A stretch of 64,000 nt of DNA from Paraglaciecola sp. (GCA_009993955.1 JAACSL010000014.1:44674-108673), one strand, 5' to 3'; numbered from the stretch's first letter, positions 1 through 9,954 are shown. Program-made: numbers and translations. The notes: generated by a model from the sequence alone, not told the origin.

Positions 1-1
1 G

Positions 2-85
2 CACAAAGCCAGTGAGTACCGCGCTGTTATCACGGTAACACGCTGGCTGGCAGATGTTCTTGGTGTTGAGTCAACACGAAAGTAA
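2..85 (+). CDS. 3' end of a truncated upstream gene (possible)
   Basis: The second frame is open from the window edge to a TAA at 83-85 and reads as a 27-residue C-terminus ending VLGVESTRK. Its composition looks like ordinary protein and no other frame here is convincing. I cannot identify the family from so few residues, and it could be chance. Confidence 0.3.
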   Translation, partial: HKASEYRAVITVTRWLADVLGVESTRK

Positions 86-208
86 AAAATATCCATCCTA
101 CATACCCCAATGACCTAGGCAAACGCCGCTTCCTGATTAACACTGTACAATCACTGTTGTGGATCAGTAATTTGAATGTGGCGCACTTCCTGCTTTTAAA
201 TAATTTTG

Positions 209-1744
209 ATGAACTCTTTACCAAGGAATTTTACGTTGAACGCGTTTAGGATTGTTTATTCTGTGCTCATCCTCACTTGTTTGAGCGTCACACCATGCTT
301 GCAAGCAGAAGAAGATCGCCCAACCCATGCTTTTAATCGACAATGGCTCGAAGACCATGCCAAAACACTCGCAAGCAAACCTTTTGTTGAACAAAAGATC
401 GAAGCAGATAATCCGCTGAGTCAGCTAAATTACGACGACTATAAAAAAATTCAGTTTCAACGTGCGGCCACCATTTGGGCAAAAGAAGATCGTCAATTTC
501 GCCTCATTCCTATGCATCCGGGTTTTTTATTCAAGACCCCAGTTAAGCTTAATTTAGTGGTAGGAGGCATATCGCGGCGCATCTTATATACCAGTGAAAT
601 ATTCAACTATGACAAAGACTTAGATGCCGCCAAACAAAGCAAAGCCAGTGGCTATTCTGGCTTTCAGGTAACGACGCCCATCAATAACAGCGATGTGTGG
701 GATGAGTTTATGGTATTCCAGGGTGGAAGTTATTTTCGCGCAGTTGGCAAGCATAACTGGTACGGATTATCAGCGCGTGGACTGGCTATAAATACGGCTC
801 GGCCGTCTGGCGAAGAATTTCCAGTCTTCACTGAATTTTGGATTGAGCGCACCAAAGAACGCTCACCCACTTTAGTTATTCACGCCATTATGGAGAGTAA
901 ATCGCTGACCGGTGCCTTTACCTTTAAGGCGACCCCTGGCGACAATACTGTTGTTGAAGTTAACAGCCGGTTTTACCCACGACGCAGCATAGAAGTATTT
1001 GGCATTGCACCACTTACTTCCATGTTTTTGTTTAACGCCATGGACAGGCAGCGCTTTGATGACTTTCGCCCCGCGGTGCATGACTCAGATGGTTTATTTA
1101 TTATCAGCAGCAATGGCGAAAAAATTTGGCGGCCGTTGATCAATCCTAAAAAATTACAAGTTTCCGCCTTCAGCGATACGGCACCCTCAGGCTTTGGTTT
1201 GTTGCAACGGCATCGACAATTTCATGATTTTCAAGACATGGAGGCCAACTACGAAAAACGCGCTTCTGCTTGGGTTGAACCAATAGGTGATTGGGGGCCC
1301 GGTCATGTTGAACTCATTGAAATACCCACCAATGCAGAAATCCACGACAACATTGTCGCTTTTTGGCAACCCAAGGCACCACTGCGCAAGGGGCAGGAAT
1401 ACAGTTTTCAGTACAAAATTTTCTGGGGTATGCAAGTGGCGACGGAAGGCCAGTCAGGTCGTATTGTCGCCAGTGCTTCAGGACGAAGTTTAAGTGATGA
1501 AAAAGTGCGTGAATTTGTATTGGACTATTCGGGGCCTGATATTCCCAATAACTTGTTGGTGAATGCCAGTACCAGCGCAGGCAACATGGTGGGTAGTGTG
1601 GTGAAAATATTGCCACAAAGCGGCCAATGCCGAGTGGTGGTAAAATTTGCCCCCGGTGATGCAAACATGGCTGAGCTTCGCGTCGGACTGACCAGCAATA
1701 ATAAACCTTGGGGTGAAACATGGTTGTACCGATGGACACGTTAA
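209..1744 (+). CDS. opgG: Glucan biosynthesis protein OpgG/OpgD family
   Basis: Periplasmic protein needed to make or branch osmoregulated periplasmic glucans, working with the inner-membrane glucosyltransferase OpgH. The N-terminus has a signal peptide (hydrophobic IVYSVLILTCLSV, cleavage near LQA-EE). The mature part has MdoG-family sequence throughout, for example the FWIER segment and the C-terminal WGETWLYRW. About 510 residues is normal for the family. The ATG at 209 lacks a ribosome-binding site, whereas a TTG at 236 has AAGGAA 7 nt upstream and would give a more typical signal peptide, so the true start may be 236. The 3' end overlaps opgH by about 25 bp, the usual opgGH arrangement. 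The partner opgH is frameshifted, so OpgG may currently lack its synthase. Confidence 0.93.
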   Translation: MNSLPRNFTLNAFRIVYSVLILTCLSVTPCLQAEEDRPTHAFNRQWLEDHAKTLASKPFVEQKIEADNPLSQLNYDDYKKIQFQRAATIWAKEDRQFRLIPMHPGFLFKTPVKLNLVVGGISRRILYTSEIFNYDKDLDAAKQSKASGYSGFQVTTPINNSDVWDEFMVFQGGSYFRAVGKHNWYGLSARGLAINTARPSGEEFPVFTEFWIERTKERSPTLVIHAIMESKSLTGAFTFKATPGDNTVVEVNSRFYPRRSIEVFGIAPLTSMFLFNAMDRQRFDDFRPAVHDSDGLFIISSNGEKIWRPLINPKKLQVSAFSDTAPSGFGLLQRHRQFHDFQDMEANYEKRASAWVEPIGDWGPGHVELIEIPTNAEIHDNIVAFWQPKAPLRKGQEYSFQYKIFWGMQVATEGQSGRIVASASGRSLSDEKVREFVLDYSGPDIPNNLLVNASTSAGNMVGSVVKILPQSGQCRVVVKFAPGDANMAELRVGLTSNNKPWGETWLYRWTR

Positions 1745-3892
1745 ACCAGGGTCAAGGTGCCACCCCCGCTGAGAAGCCATTGGCCATGCCAGCGCAAAAT
1801 TTTAGCCGTAAGCCCAAAGCATATTTTGCCAATCAAACATGGCGCACTTACCTTGCACGATTATTAACCTTTGGCGGCGCCATAACTATGACCAGCTATG
1901 CCACTTATCAGATGGTGTTGATTGTGTCACAGGTGGACGTGACGGTTTTGCAATGGGTAATGGTGGTTTTGTTTGCCCTCACGTTTATTTGGATTGCGTT
2001 AGCCGCTTGTGCCGCGCTCACCGGCTTTTTGCTCAGGGCCAAACCCTTGGTGTCGCGTAGCCACACAACAAGCCACAAAAAAACGGTGTTATTAATGCCC
2101 ATTTATAATGAGGATGCCAGTCAAACGTGTGCAGCCTTGTTGAGTATGGCAAAAGCCTTGGTGGCCAAAGGCTGGGGACAACAATTTGAAATTTTTATTA
2201 TTTCTGATTCCAACAAAGCTGATTTATGGGTGAAAGAAACAGCCGCGGTGAAAGCACTGCAAAGCGAATTAGCGGGGGAGATGCAGGTATGGTATCGCCG
2301 TCGTTACCACAACACCGCTAAAAAAGCCGGCAATGTGCACGAGTTTGTCAGTCGCTGGGGTGGGCAATACGACTTTATGTTGATCTTAGATGCCGACAGC
2401 TTATTGTCGGCGGAGACCTTGATCACCCTCATGGCAGAAATGGAAACTGATCCGAATAGCGGCATTCTGCAAACCCTGCCTTGCCTTTACAGGGGCGATA
2501 CTTTGTTTGCGCGCTTGCAACAGTTTGCGGGATCAATATACGGACCCATTGTGGCTGAGGGCATTACGGCTTGGCAGGGTAATGATGGTAACTATTGTGG
2601 CTGAGGGCATTACGGCTTGGCAGGGTAATGATGGTAACTATTGGGGGCACAATGCCATCATTCGCGTGAGCGCCTTTGCCGCTACCGCCGGTTTACCCAG
2701 TTTAGGAGGTAAAAAACCCTTCAGTGGCGATATTCTGTCTCACGATTTTGTCGAAGCTGCCTTGATGCGCCGTGCAGGATGGTCGGTGCGCATGTTACCT
2801 AATTTAAAAGGCTCATGGGAAGAAAGCCCACCCAGTTTATCGGATGTCGCCACACGCGATAGACGTTGGGCACAAGGCAATATTCAGCATTTGGCCGTGT
2901 TACGTGCACGAGGTTTACGTTGGCCAAATCGTTTTCACATGCTCACTGGTATTATGGGCTACCTCGCCTCACCCATCTGGTTTGCCCTGATTTTGATTGG
3001 TATTGTGATGGCGGTGCAAATTCACTACGTCAACGTGGAATATTTTTCTGACGAAATGAGTTTATTTCCCCACTGGCCGGTCTTTGACTCACAGCGCATG
3101 GTGCAGCTGTTTGTCATCACCATGGCTATCCTATTAGTCCCCAAAATATTAGGTTTGGTAAGGGCTATATTCAGCCCTGAGTTGCGCCGACCATTAGGCG
3201 TTATTCGCCTAATACTAGGGGCCTGTGTGGAACTATTTTTTTCGGTGTTGTATGCCCCGATCTTCATGTTGATCCACAGTAAACACATCATTGATATATT
3301 TCGTGGCCGTGACTCTGGCTGGTCTGCACAACAACGTCAATACAGCGGGTTACCTTGGGCACAGTTATTTCGTCTGCACAGCTGGCATACCATGATCGGT
3401 ATCAGCATAACCCTGGTTTTATCCTACTACTCGCCACCACTGTTACTGTGGCTTGCTCCTACCTTAGTGGGATTGGTATTCGCCATTCCACTGTCTGCCT
3501 TAAGTGGTAGTCAGGGTCTAGCGCGGGTACTGCGTTTTGTGGGTTTACTGAACATTCCTGAAGAAGTAACAGAACACGCGGTGATGCAAAAGCGAGAATC
3601 CTATGTTGCGCACTTTGCTAAGGTTGTCGCCGACATCAATATCCATCGTTTACTGAGTGAACAACAACTGCGTGAACAACACTTTTCTATGGTATTAACG
3701 GCACCAAAAGCCGCACGCGGCCACCCTCCCATCAATCAAATGGGCGCGGCCTATAAAATAGCGGATGCACATGATGCCGACGAGGCCTTGGAATGGATGC
3801 ATAATCAAGAAAAACTGGCACTGCTCAGCCACCCAGAAATCTTTGCCGATCTCCTGCGCCTGCACCAGAAAAACCTGCGGCAAAGCCAATAA
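1720..3892 (+). pseudogene. opgH: Glucan glucosyltransferase OpgH, frameshifted by a 46-bp tandem duplication
   Basis: Inner-membrane family-2 glycosyltransferase that polymerises glucose from UDP-glucose into periplasmic glucan. Frame 1 (1720-2604) carries two N-terminal membrane segments (about residues 45-70 and 80-105) and the catalytic LILDADS motif. The other ORF (to 3892) carries HDFVEA, RRWAQGN and the C-terminal membrane segments. The break is an exact 46-bp direct duplication (2548-2593 and 2594-2639). Since 46 is not a multiple of 3, the first frame ends at a TGA just inside the second copy. Removing one copy restores an OpgH-like GNDGNYWGHNAIIR and a protein of about 708 residues, shorter than the 847 of E. 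coli MdoH. As written it should be inactive. A phase-variable state or an assembly error remains possible. Starts at 1720 or 1732 are both inside the opgG end. Confidence 0.88.
2548..2639 (+). repeat. Two perfect copies of a 46-bp unit inside opgH
   Basis: Bases 2548-2593 are repeated exactly at 2594-2639, starting ATTGTGGCTGAGGGC and ending GATGGTAACT. The second copy runs directly into the expected downstream codons (TGGGGGCACAAT). The lack of any difference between copies indicates a recent event. Slippage or RecA-independent recombination could remove one copy. Confidence 0.97.
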
Positions 3893-3974
3893 TGCACGAG
3901 CTTGAGGTGTGCGTTGAACGTTTATTATACCCATTGTAGCCGTGGTTTTTGGCAATGAGGAGTAGAGTATAATC

Positions 3975-4988
3975 ATGCAAAAATTGCCCGCTTTACAGGC
4001 GGTTGAACGGTTGTCCTTGGGTGTTTTTCCGACACCTTTGAGTCATTTAAGTCGCTTAAGCGCTTTACTCAACCGCCCAGATATTTACATAAAACGCGAT
4101 GACTTGAGTGGTTTGGCTTTAGGTGGCAACAAGGTGCGCAAACTTGAATATTTGCTTGGTGATGCAAAAGCCAAACTCAGTGATTGTGTGATTACCGCTG
4201 GTGCCGTGCAGTCTAACCATTGCCGACAAACCGCAGCAGCGGCGGCGATGTTGGGTTTACCCTGCCATTTAATGCTAGGGGGCGATGAGCCTGCACATAC
4301 CAATGGCAATTTACTGTTAGATAAACTTTTTGGTAGTCACATTCATTGGCAAGGGGAACTGCGTAAGGGTGAGGGTATTCCCGCCTTGGTACAAAAGCTA
4401 AGCAAGCAGGGTTTATCCCTCTACGTTGTGCCATATGGCGGCTCAAACGCCCTAGGCTGCTTAGGTTTTGCCAATGCATTAGTGGAATTGCAACAACAAA
4501 TTGAACATACACCTATCACCCATATCGTTTTTGCCTCAAGTTCTGGCGCTACCCATGCTGGCTTAATGCTGGGTAAAGCCTTGTTAAACCAGCGCTACAC
4601 CCTGTTAGGCATCAACATCGACAAAGATGAATCAGGAGCCCTGCCCTTTGCACAGCGTATTGTCGAGCTTGCTAACCAAGCGGCTCAGCTGGTGGGCTTA
4701 GACAGACTTTTTAGCTCAGACGATGTCAATCTGTGTGATGATTATTTTGCCGAAGGTTACGGAGTCTTAGGTGCCGCCGAGCAGCACGCCATTGAGTTAT
4801 TGGCGCGTAAAGAGGGAATTTTACTTGACCCCGTTTATACCGGACGTGCCATGGCCGGTCTCATCGATTTGGTCAACCGCGGCTATTTTACAACCAAGGA
4901 CAGGGTCTTATTTTGGCACACAGGTGGCAGCCCTGCCTTATTTGCTTACGCCGAACAAATTAGCACAGCAGACAAACTTGCGCCGTGA
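3975..4988 (+). CDS. dcyD: D-cysteine desulfhydrase / ACC deaminase-family PLP enzyme
   Basis: Fold-type II PLP enzyme of the D-cysteine desulfhydrase and 1-aminocyclopropane-1-carboxylate deaminase family. It probably converts D-cysteine to pyruvate, ammonia and sulfide in the cytoplasm. The PLP lysine is in GGNKVRKLEY (about K53), followed by the family motif GAVQSNHCRQTAA and a C-terminal HTGG phosphate-binding turn. At 337 residues it is full length. The gap from opgH is 82 bp, and the next gene begins about 40 bp downstream, so it may be cotranscribed with the sensor genes. Substrate choice between D-cysteine and ACC cannot be settled by sight; D-cysteine is usual in gammaproteobacteria. 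The symbol is therefore provisional. Confidence 0.82.
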   Translation: MQKLPALQAVERLSLGVFPTPLSHLSRLSALLNRPDIYIKRDDLSGLALGGNKVRKLEYLLGDAKAKLSDCVITAGAVQSNHCRQTAAAAAMLGLPCHLMLGGDEPAHTNGNLLLDKLFGSHIHWQGELRKGEGIPALVQKLSKQGLSLYVVPYGGSNALGCLGFANALVELQQQIEHTPITHIVFASSSGATHAGLMLGKALLNQRYTLLGINIDKDESGALPFAQRIVELANQAAQLVGLDRLFSSDDVNLCDDYFAEGYGVLGAAEQHAIELLARKEGILLDPVYTGRAMAGLIDLVNRGYFTTKDRVLFWHTGGSPALFAYAEQISTADKLAP

Positions 4989-5027
4989 TGAGCTTAGGTT
5001 AAGATACGTTTATTCATCACTAGCGTC

Positions 5028-6263
5028 GTGGTTTCAGCAGTGCTACCAAAGCAGTTAAGTCGCCCATACAGACCATTATTTCAGCGAATTTTGCTTGGTT
5101 TATACTGTCTGTTAAGTGCTGGCGTCTGCACTGCGCAAGACAGCAATAGCCAAAAGCTTTCCATTGTAGTTGGACACGAAAATCCAGCGATTCACGACAT
5201 CGTTAAACAGTTTGAAGTAGAGACTGGGATTGCCATAGACACACGTTTTTTTGACAACAGCGAACTGAAAGTAGAGTTATTGCAACGTAGTGAAAGTGTC
5301 ACCCTACCCGACGCAGCCATACTGCCTGCTGATTTTCTTGGTTTGGCGTCTTTGCAGTACAGCGAAATCCCCCCTCAGTTGCTCAGTGAGCAAACCAGTC
5401 CTATTTTTAAACAATCTGCCATGATAAAAGGCCAGTTTCGCAGCGTGCCCATTATTGCTGGCAATCATTTATTGTTGTTTTACAACAAACGCCTAGTGCG
5501 TGATGCTGCAAGCACTTGGCGTGAGTTACAACAGCAAGCTAAGCAGTTGCCTGCCGATGTACGGGCAATTACTTGGAGTTACAACGAGATGTATTGGTTG
5601 ATCCCCTTCATCACAGCCATGCAATCGATACCACTTAGCGAAGATACCGTGCAGTTAGATACATCGGCCATGCAACAAGCATTGGCGTTTTATACTTCAG
5701 TGGCGAAACAAGGTTTAGTTGATCCTAATTGTGACTACCACTGTTCCATCAGCGCCTTCAACGCTGGACAAGCAGCCTATTTGCTCTCGGGTGATTGGTC
5801 GTTAGGTGCGCTTCGCGATGCCTTGGGTGAAGACCTAGGTGTGGCATCCTTGCCAATGATAGCAGATCACCCTATGCGTTCGTATTTTTCGACTCATGTT
5901 CTGACCTTTCCCGGTAACGCCTTAAACGGTGAAAAACGCCCGCAACTGCTTAGATTAATCGAGTACTTACAGAGCGAATTGGTGCAGCGCCTGTTATGGC
6001 AAAAAATGCAGGTCTTGCCGGTGAATACTAAACTGTTACGTGAGCTTGATCAGATTGGTAATCCTCGATTACACACCTTGATTGAACAGTTAAATCAGTC
6101 GATTCCCTTACCCACTAGTGAAGAAATGGCCATCGTTTGGGAGGCGATGGGCATTGGTTTTCGGCGGTATGCCGCTGAAATAGTCACGGCAGAACAAGCT
6201 ACCCAGTTGATGCAGCATTTGGCAGAAGAATCGATTAATCGTCATGGACAGAGAGCCAACTAG
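5028..6263 (+). CDS. Periplasmic extracellular solute-binding protein (family 1) coupled to a sensor kinase
   Basis: Secreted solute-binding protein of the maltose/sugar-binding type. A signal peptide (ILLGLYCLLSAGVCTAQ) precedes a mature domain beginning LSIVVGHENPAIHDIVKQFE, with the family features FYNKRL, FNAGQAAYLLSGDW and a C-terminal helical lobe. No ABC permease or ATPase gene is nearby. Instead its end overlaps the hybrid kinase gene by 20 bp, so I infer that it presents a ligand to that kinase rather than feeding a transporter. Starts at GTG 5028 or GTG 5040 are possible and neither has a strong ribosome-binding site. The ligand is unknown. Confidence 0.85.
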   Translation: MVSAVLPKQLSRPYRPLFQRILLGLYCLLSAGVCTAQDSNSQKLSIVVGHENPAIHDIVKQFEVETGIAIDTRFFDNSELKVELLQRSESVTLPDAAILPADFLGLASLQYSEIPPQLLSEQTSPIFKQSAMIKGQFRSVPIIAGNHLLLFYNKRLVRDAASTWRELQQQAKQLPADVRAITWSYNEMYWLIPFITAMQSIPLSEDTVQLDTSAMQQALAFYTSVAKQGLVDPNCDYHCSISAFNAGQAAYLLSGDWSLGALRDALGEDLGVASLPMIADHPMRSYFSTHVLTFPGNALNGEKRPQLLRLIEYLQSELVQRLLWQKMQVLPVNTKLLRELDQIGNPRLHTLIEQLNQSIPLPTSEEMAIVWEAMGIGFRRYAAEIVTAEQATQLMQHLAEESINRHGQRAN

Positions 6264-8493
6264 GGTGAAAAAAGTATCGTTTAGCCAGTTGTTGTTTCGG
6301 CAAATAGTCCTGTTTGTTTTGGTGCCTTTAGTGGGCGTTGTTGTCTACTCTCTGTTCATCAATTTGCGCTCTGAGTCACTGGCCACACAAGATGCCCTGC
6401 AATCGAATAATCAAGCCCTTGCGTCGTCTTTAGATAATCGCTTTTCATTTTATCAATACGCCATTGCAGGGCTTAGTCAAAACCGAGCGTTAGGGGAGTT
6501 AGCCACCAATATTTTGTATGCACAAGCCGCCGACAAATCCTTACAACAATTTGCGCAGAGCCATTCTGCTGTTACGGCTGTGTTGATCGTCGACAAGCAG
6601 GGTTTTACCCTATCGGGCTTCCCGTTTGCTGCCCTAAAAGTAGGCTCAGAGCTACTCACTGAGTTTATCCAAGGGAATTTACAACACAGCACCATGAGCA
6701 AATTGCCTGAGTTACACTACTTTGAGGCAGCTTGGTTAGGTAACTACAGTTTACCCATGGCGCAACATGGTCAACTTGCTTTTGTGGTTCCATTGCAACG
6801 GGCAACAAAATCATTGATTAATCCCATGGTGTCCAGTGCCTTGATGATGGTGTTTATTGATCCCATTGCATTGGTACAAGAAATTAAGCAAAACAATCTA
6901 GATGCAAAAACGGCCGGACAGTATCTTCTGCAAACGACTAATTTGACCTTCGGTGAAGCACCGCAACCAGCCGATGAATTTTTAGTTGCGCAACACGAAC
7001 TACAAACAATCTTGCAGGATAATGGTCAACTCAAACCATTAACGATAGCGACGTACTACCCCAAGACCGCCTACACCGCCAATATTTATCAAACCTTGTA
7101 CCTGACCCTGAGTGCCCTAGGCATCATCTTGCTCATGAGCTTTTTCTTCCTGCGTCAGTGGTTCAAAAAACTCAATAAACCCATCGAAGATGTGGTGGTA
7201 TTAAGCAAGGAAATTGCCGAAGGCCACTACTCAGACATTGAGCACAACAGCAAGTACCTTGAGTTCGAAGAGATCAACAGGGCCTTGATGGTCATGGCCG
7301 AAAAAATTAAACAACAAATGCTGCACCTTGACCATGCACGCAGCAAAGCTGAAGACGCCGATCAACTTAAATCACAGTTCTTGGCTAACATGAGCCACGA
7401 AATTCGCACCCCAATGAATGGCTTACTCGGTATTTTACAGTTGCTTAAACAAGACGCCTCGTTTGATAAACATACCAATATGCTGAACACCGCCCTGCAA
7501 TCAGGTCAAAACCTGCTGCGCATTTTGAATGACATTCTTGATTTATCAAAAATTGAGGCAGAACGATTAGATATTGAAAAAACTCACTTTATTCCCGCCA
7601 AGCTGGTTAATGAAACCCTGGAGTTAATTGCCCCTGACTGCGCGCAAAAAGGCATAGACTTGTTGGTTGAATTGGCGCCTGAAATGCGCAACAAGTGGCT
7701 CGGTGATAGTTTGCGACTCAGCCAAATCTTAAACAACCTCCTCTCTAATGCAGTCAAATTTACCGCCAAAGGCAGCATCACACTGCAAGCACACTATCGA
7801 CAGGAGCATAATGAGCAGAGGCTCTACTTTAGCGTTATTGATCAAGGCATTGGTCTTAGCCCCGCCCAAATTGACCATTTATTTACTCCGTTTAAACAGG
7901 CTGATGCCTCCACCACCCGACTGTTTGGTGGAACAGGTTTAGGTTTGTATATCAGCCGCAAGTTGGTGAGGTTAATGGGAGGAGACCTGTGGGTGGAGAG
8001 TCAGTTAGGTCAGGGAGCAAGTTTTCATTTTTATGTGTGTGTTGAACCAGCCCAAACTAACGATGTCGCTGCCAGTGAATCAACTTCAGAACTGACAGAG
8101 GCACCGGATTTAAGGTCAAAACGCATATTGTTGGTTGAAGATAATCTTATTAACCAAGAAATTTTGCAGATGATGTTAGCGCCAACCAATGCCATCATCT
8201 GCACCGCAAACAACGGGCTTGAGGCCTTAACTGCCTATGCCACGTTTATGCCTGATTTGATCTTAATGGATGTGCAGATGCCAGAAATGGATGGCACAAC
8301 AGCCACCCAACAACTGCGTGAACAGGGGGTAGAGGTGCCGATCATTATGCAGACAGCCAATGTCAATCAACAGGATATATCGTCTTACCACCAGCTTGGC
8401 GCAACTGGGGTGTTAGGTAAACCCACTGACTTACAACAATTGTATCAAATGCTGCACACTCATTTAGTGGCTAATGACATAGCGACTAAATGA
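6244..8493 (+). CDS. Hybrid sensor histidine kinase (periplasmic sensor-HAMP-HisKA-HATPase-REC)
   Basis: Membrane-bound hybrid kinase of 749 residues. A first membrane segment (about 19-41), a ~240-residue periplasmic domain and a second segment (about 281-300) are followed by a HAMP linker. The HisKA box is [13 protein letters not shown] with the phospho-histidine near H385. The ATPase domain has the N box ILNNLLSNAVKF and the glycine box GGTGLGLYIS. A C-terminal receiver has LLVEDN and the phospho-aspartate in LMDVQMPEMDG (about D676). The start overlaps the binding-protein gene, implying translational coupling and joint function. There is no Hpt domain or output regulator in the operon, so the phosphorelay must finish elsewhere. 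The 3' end overlaps the convergent lipoprotein gene by 34 bp. Confidence 0.93.
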   Translation: MDREPTRVKKVSFSQLLFRQIVLFVLVPLVGVVVYSLFINLRSESLATQDALQSNNQALASSLDNRFSFYQYAIAGLSQNRALGELATNILYAQAADKSLQQFAQSHSAVTAVLIVDKQGFTLSGFPFAALKVGSELLTEFIQGNLQHSTMSKLPELHYFEAAWLGNYSLPMAQHGQLAFVVPLQRATKSLINPMVSSALMMVFIDPIALVQEIKQNNLDAKTAGQYLLQTTNLTFGEAPQPADEFLVAQHELQTILQDNGQLKPLTIATYYPKTAYTANIYQTLYLTLSALGIILLMSFFFLRQWFKKLNKPIEDVVVLSKEIAEGHYSDIEHNSKYLEFEEINRALMVMAEKIKQQMLHLDHARSKAEDADQLKSQFLANMSHEIRTPMNGLLGILQLLKQDASFDKHTNMLNTALQSGQNLLRILNDILDLSKIEAERLDIEKTHFIPAKLVNETLELIAPDCAQKGIDLLVELAPEMRNKWLGDSLRLSQILNNLLSNAVKFTAKGSITLQAHYRQEHNEQRLYFSVIDQGIGLSPAQIDHLFTPFKQADASTTRLFGGTGLGLYISRKLVRLMGGDLWVESQLGQGASFHFYVCVEPAQTNDVAASESTSELTEAPDLRSKRILLVEDNLINQEILQMMLAPTNAIICTANNGLEALTAYATFMPDLILMDVQMPEMDGTTATQQLREQGVEVPIIMQTANVNQQDISSYHQLGATGVLGKPTDLQQLYQMLHTHLVANDIATK

Positions 8494-8969
8494 GCGAGGT
8501 CTTCCCCCAAACTCAGCGTTGGACGCTCTACTATCCGGCCTAATTCAGTTTCCCCGTCAAACAAAATAAACGTAGGCGTGAAACGCAATTGGTAAACCCG
8601 AGACAGGCCTTCTGGATCTTGTTTTTGCTGATTTACCGCTACCAATTGCAGCATGGCCAGGGACACCTGTGCCTCATCTAACAGTTTTAATAAACGGGGC
8701 ACCTCACGCTGACTGTCGTGACACCAGCCTCCAAATAAAATAAGTAAGGACTTGCCCTGTAATTGTTGCGCTGCAACAAGTTCTTGCTCTGAGGCACTAT
8801 AAGCGCGGTAGTTTTCAGCAAAATGTGACATCAACGACGACACTTGTTGTTGGCTGACTTGCCCCTCAGGCAAGCTTGCCACTGGCTTTTCTGGTGCACT
8901 TTGACAACCAACGACACTAAAGACAAGTAGCAGTAGCGCGTAGGCATGTAACGGTAAGATAAGTCGCAT
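8460..8969 (-). CDS. Thioredoxin-like lipoprotein
   Basis: A short lipoprotein signal peptide ends in the lipobox VVGC (about C22), so the protein is predicted to be membrane-anchored and exported. The rest is a thioredoxin-like fold: LLILFGGWCHDSQREVPRL carries a WCxxS variant of the redox motif with only one cysteine, and FTPTFILFDG supplies the expected cis-proline region. With a single active-site cysteine it is more likely a monothiol or structural thioredoxin-like protein than a dithiol oxidoreductase. Related exported thioredoxin-like proteins are usually annotated without known substrate. The 3' end overlaps the convergent hybrid kinase gene. Confidence 0.8.
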   Translation of the reverse strand: MRLILPLHAYALLLLVFSVVGCQSAPEKPVASLPEGQVSQQQVSSLMSHFAENYRAYSASEQELVAAQQLQGKSLLILFGGWCHDSQREVPRLLKLLDEAQVSLAMLQLVAVNQQKQDPEGLSRVYQLRFTPTFILFDGETELGRIVERPTLSLGEDLAHLVAMSLATK

Positions 8970-9018
8970 TAATGATCCCTTATTTTGCTTGAGCTGACAA
9001 ACGATGCTGAGGTGGCAA

Positions 9019-9930
9019 TCAACGCTGATTGACTATCAGTTTTAATGAAGTTTCTTGCTTTGGCATAGACAATAAAAAATCAATGAACTCACTCAGACCA
9101 GGGTGATTCACTTCATGCAGATACGCTAATTTTAGTGAGCATTGAAACTCCTTACACACACTCACTTTGCTCAGTTGTCCTTGTTGCACATAGTGCTCAG
9201 CAATACTCACTGGCAGCAAAGCCATGCCGCCTTGATTAAGCAGCAGTTCTAAGGCAATGCGAATGGAGCTGGTGTTAAATTTTGCTTCTCGTGTGCCCGG
9301 AAAATGTCTCTCTACTTCTTCACGGGCTTTAGCGTGCCACTCAAGATTAATATAACGTTTGGCAACATCGTCCACCTCGTCATCGGCCAGTTGATTCATG
9401 TACAAAGCCAAGCAGACATTTAACAGTGGTTGCATGATTATCTGGTCAGATTTAAGCGGCTCACTGACCACAGCCAGATCAAGGGTGCGATTATGTAATT
9501 GCCGGGATAATTGCTCATTTGTCATGATGTCTGCATGCACAGATAACGCGGGAAAATACTCACTAATTGCGCCAAGAGCATGACTTAAATACAGCTCCCA
9601 AGCGTTAGGTGTGCCAGCAATGGCAATGTGCTGAACGTTGACATTATTGATGGCTTTTACTGCTTCGTTAAGTGTGACTGCCAGTGATTCGGCATAAGGC
9701 ACGAGCTTATGTCCCGCGGCAGTTAATTGAATACTGTTACGATTGCGGATAAAGAGCGGACTATTAAAATACTCTTCGAGCTGTTTAATCCGAGCACTGA
9801 CTGCTGATGGTGTCAGAAACAGATTTTCTGCCGTCTTTCCAAAGTGTCGAGTTTTGACCACTTCGAGAAAGGTAACGAGGAAACGCACGTCCATAGATAG
9901 GGCTTTTTGTTGACTTGATAGTGAATTCAT
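9019..9930 (-). CDS. LysR-family transcriptional regulator, HdfR-like
   Basis: DNA-binding regulator with an N-terminal winged helix-turn-helix (FLEVVKTRHFGKTAENLFLTPSAVSARIKQLEEYF) and a C-terminal substrate-binding-type effector domain. The helix-turn-helix resembles E. coli HdfR, a repressor of flhDC. The opening TFLEV..TRHFG and the RNRNSIQLTAAG segment agree, but the effector half is too divergent to assign function. The track start at 9954 is a TTG. An ATG at 9930 and another at 9894 (MDVRFL) are possible, and HdfR alignment favours 9894. No strong ribosome-binding site decides it. It lies directly after the terminator of the next upstream minus-strand gene. Confidence 0.88.
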   Translation of the reverse strand: MNSLSSQQKALSMDVRFLVTFLEVVKTRHFGKTAENLFLTPSAVSARIKQLEEYFNSPLFIRNRNSIQLTAAGHKLVPYAESLAVTLNEAVKAINNVNVQHIAIAGTPNAWELYLSHALGAISEYFPALSVHADIMTNEQLSRQLHNRTLDLAVVSEPLKSDQIIMQPLLNVCLALYMNQLADDEVDDVAKRYINLEWHAKAREEVERHFPGTREAKFNTSSIRIALELLLNQGGMALLPVSIAEHYVQQGQLSKVSVCKEFQCSLKLAYLHEVNHPGLSEFIDFLLSMPKQETSLKLIVNQR

Positions 9931-9954
9931 ACCCTGATTGACCCACAATTTCAA

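Noticed and set aside
30-224. 64-residue minus-strand ORF before opgG
   Set aside because: No family, no ribosome-binding site, and it crosses the opgG start region.
1314-1739. 141-residue ORF antisense to opgG
   Set aside because: opgG is clear on the other strand; the antisense product has many Cys, His and Trp and no domain.
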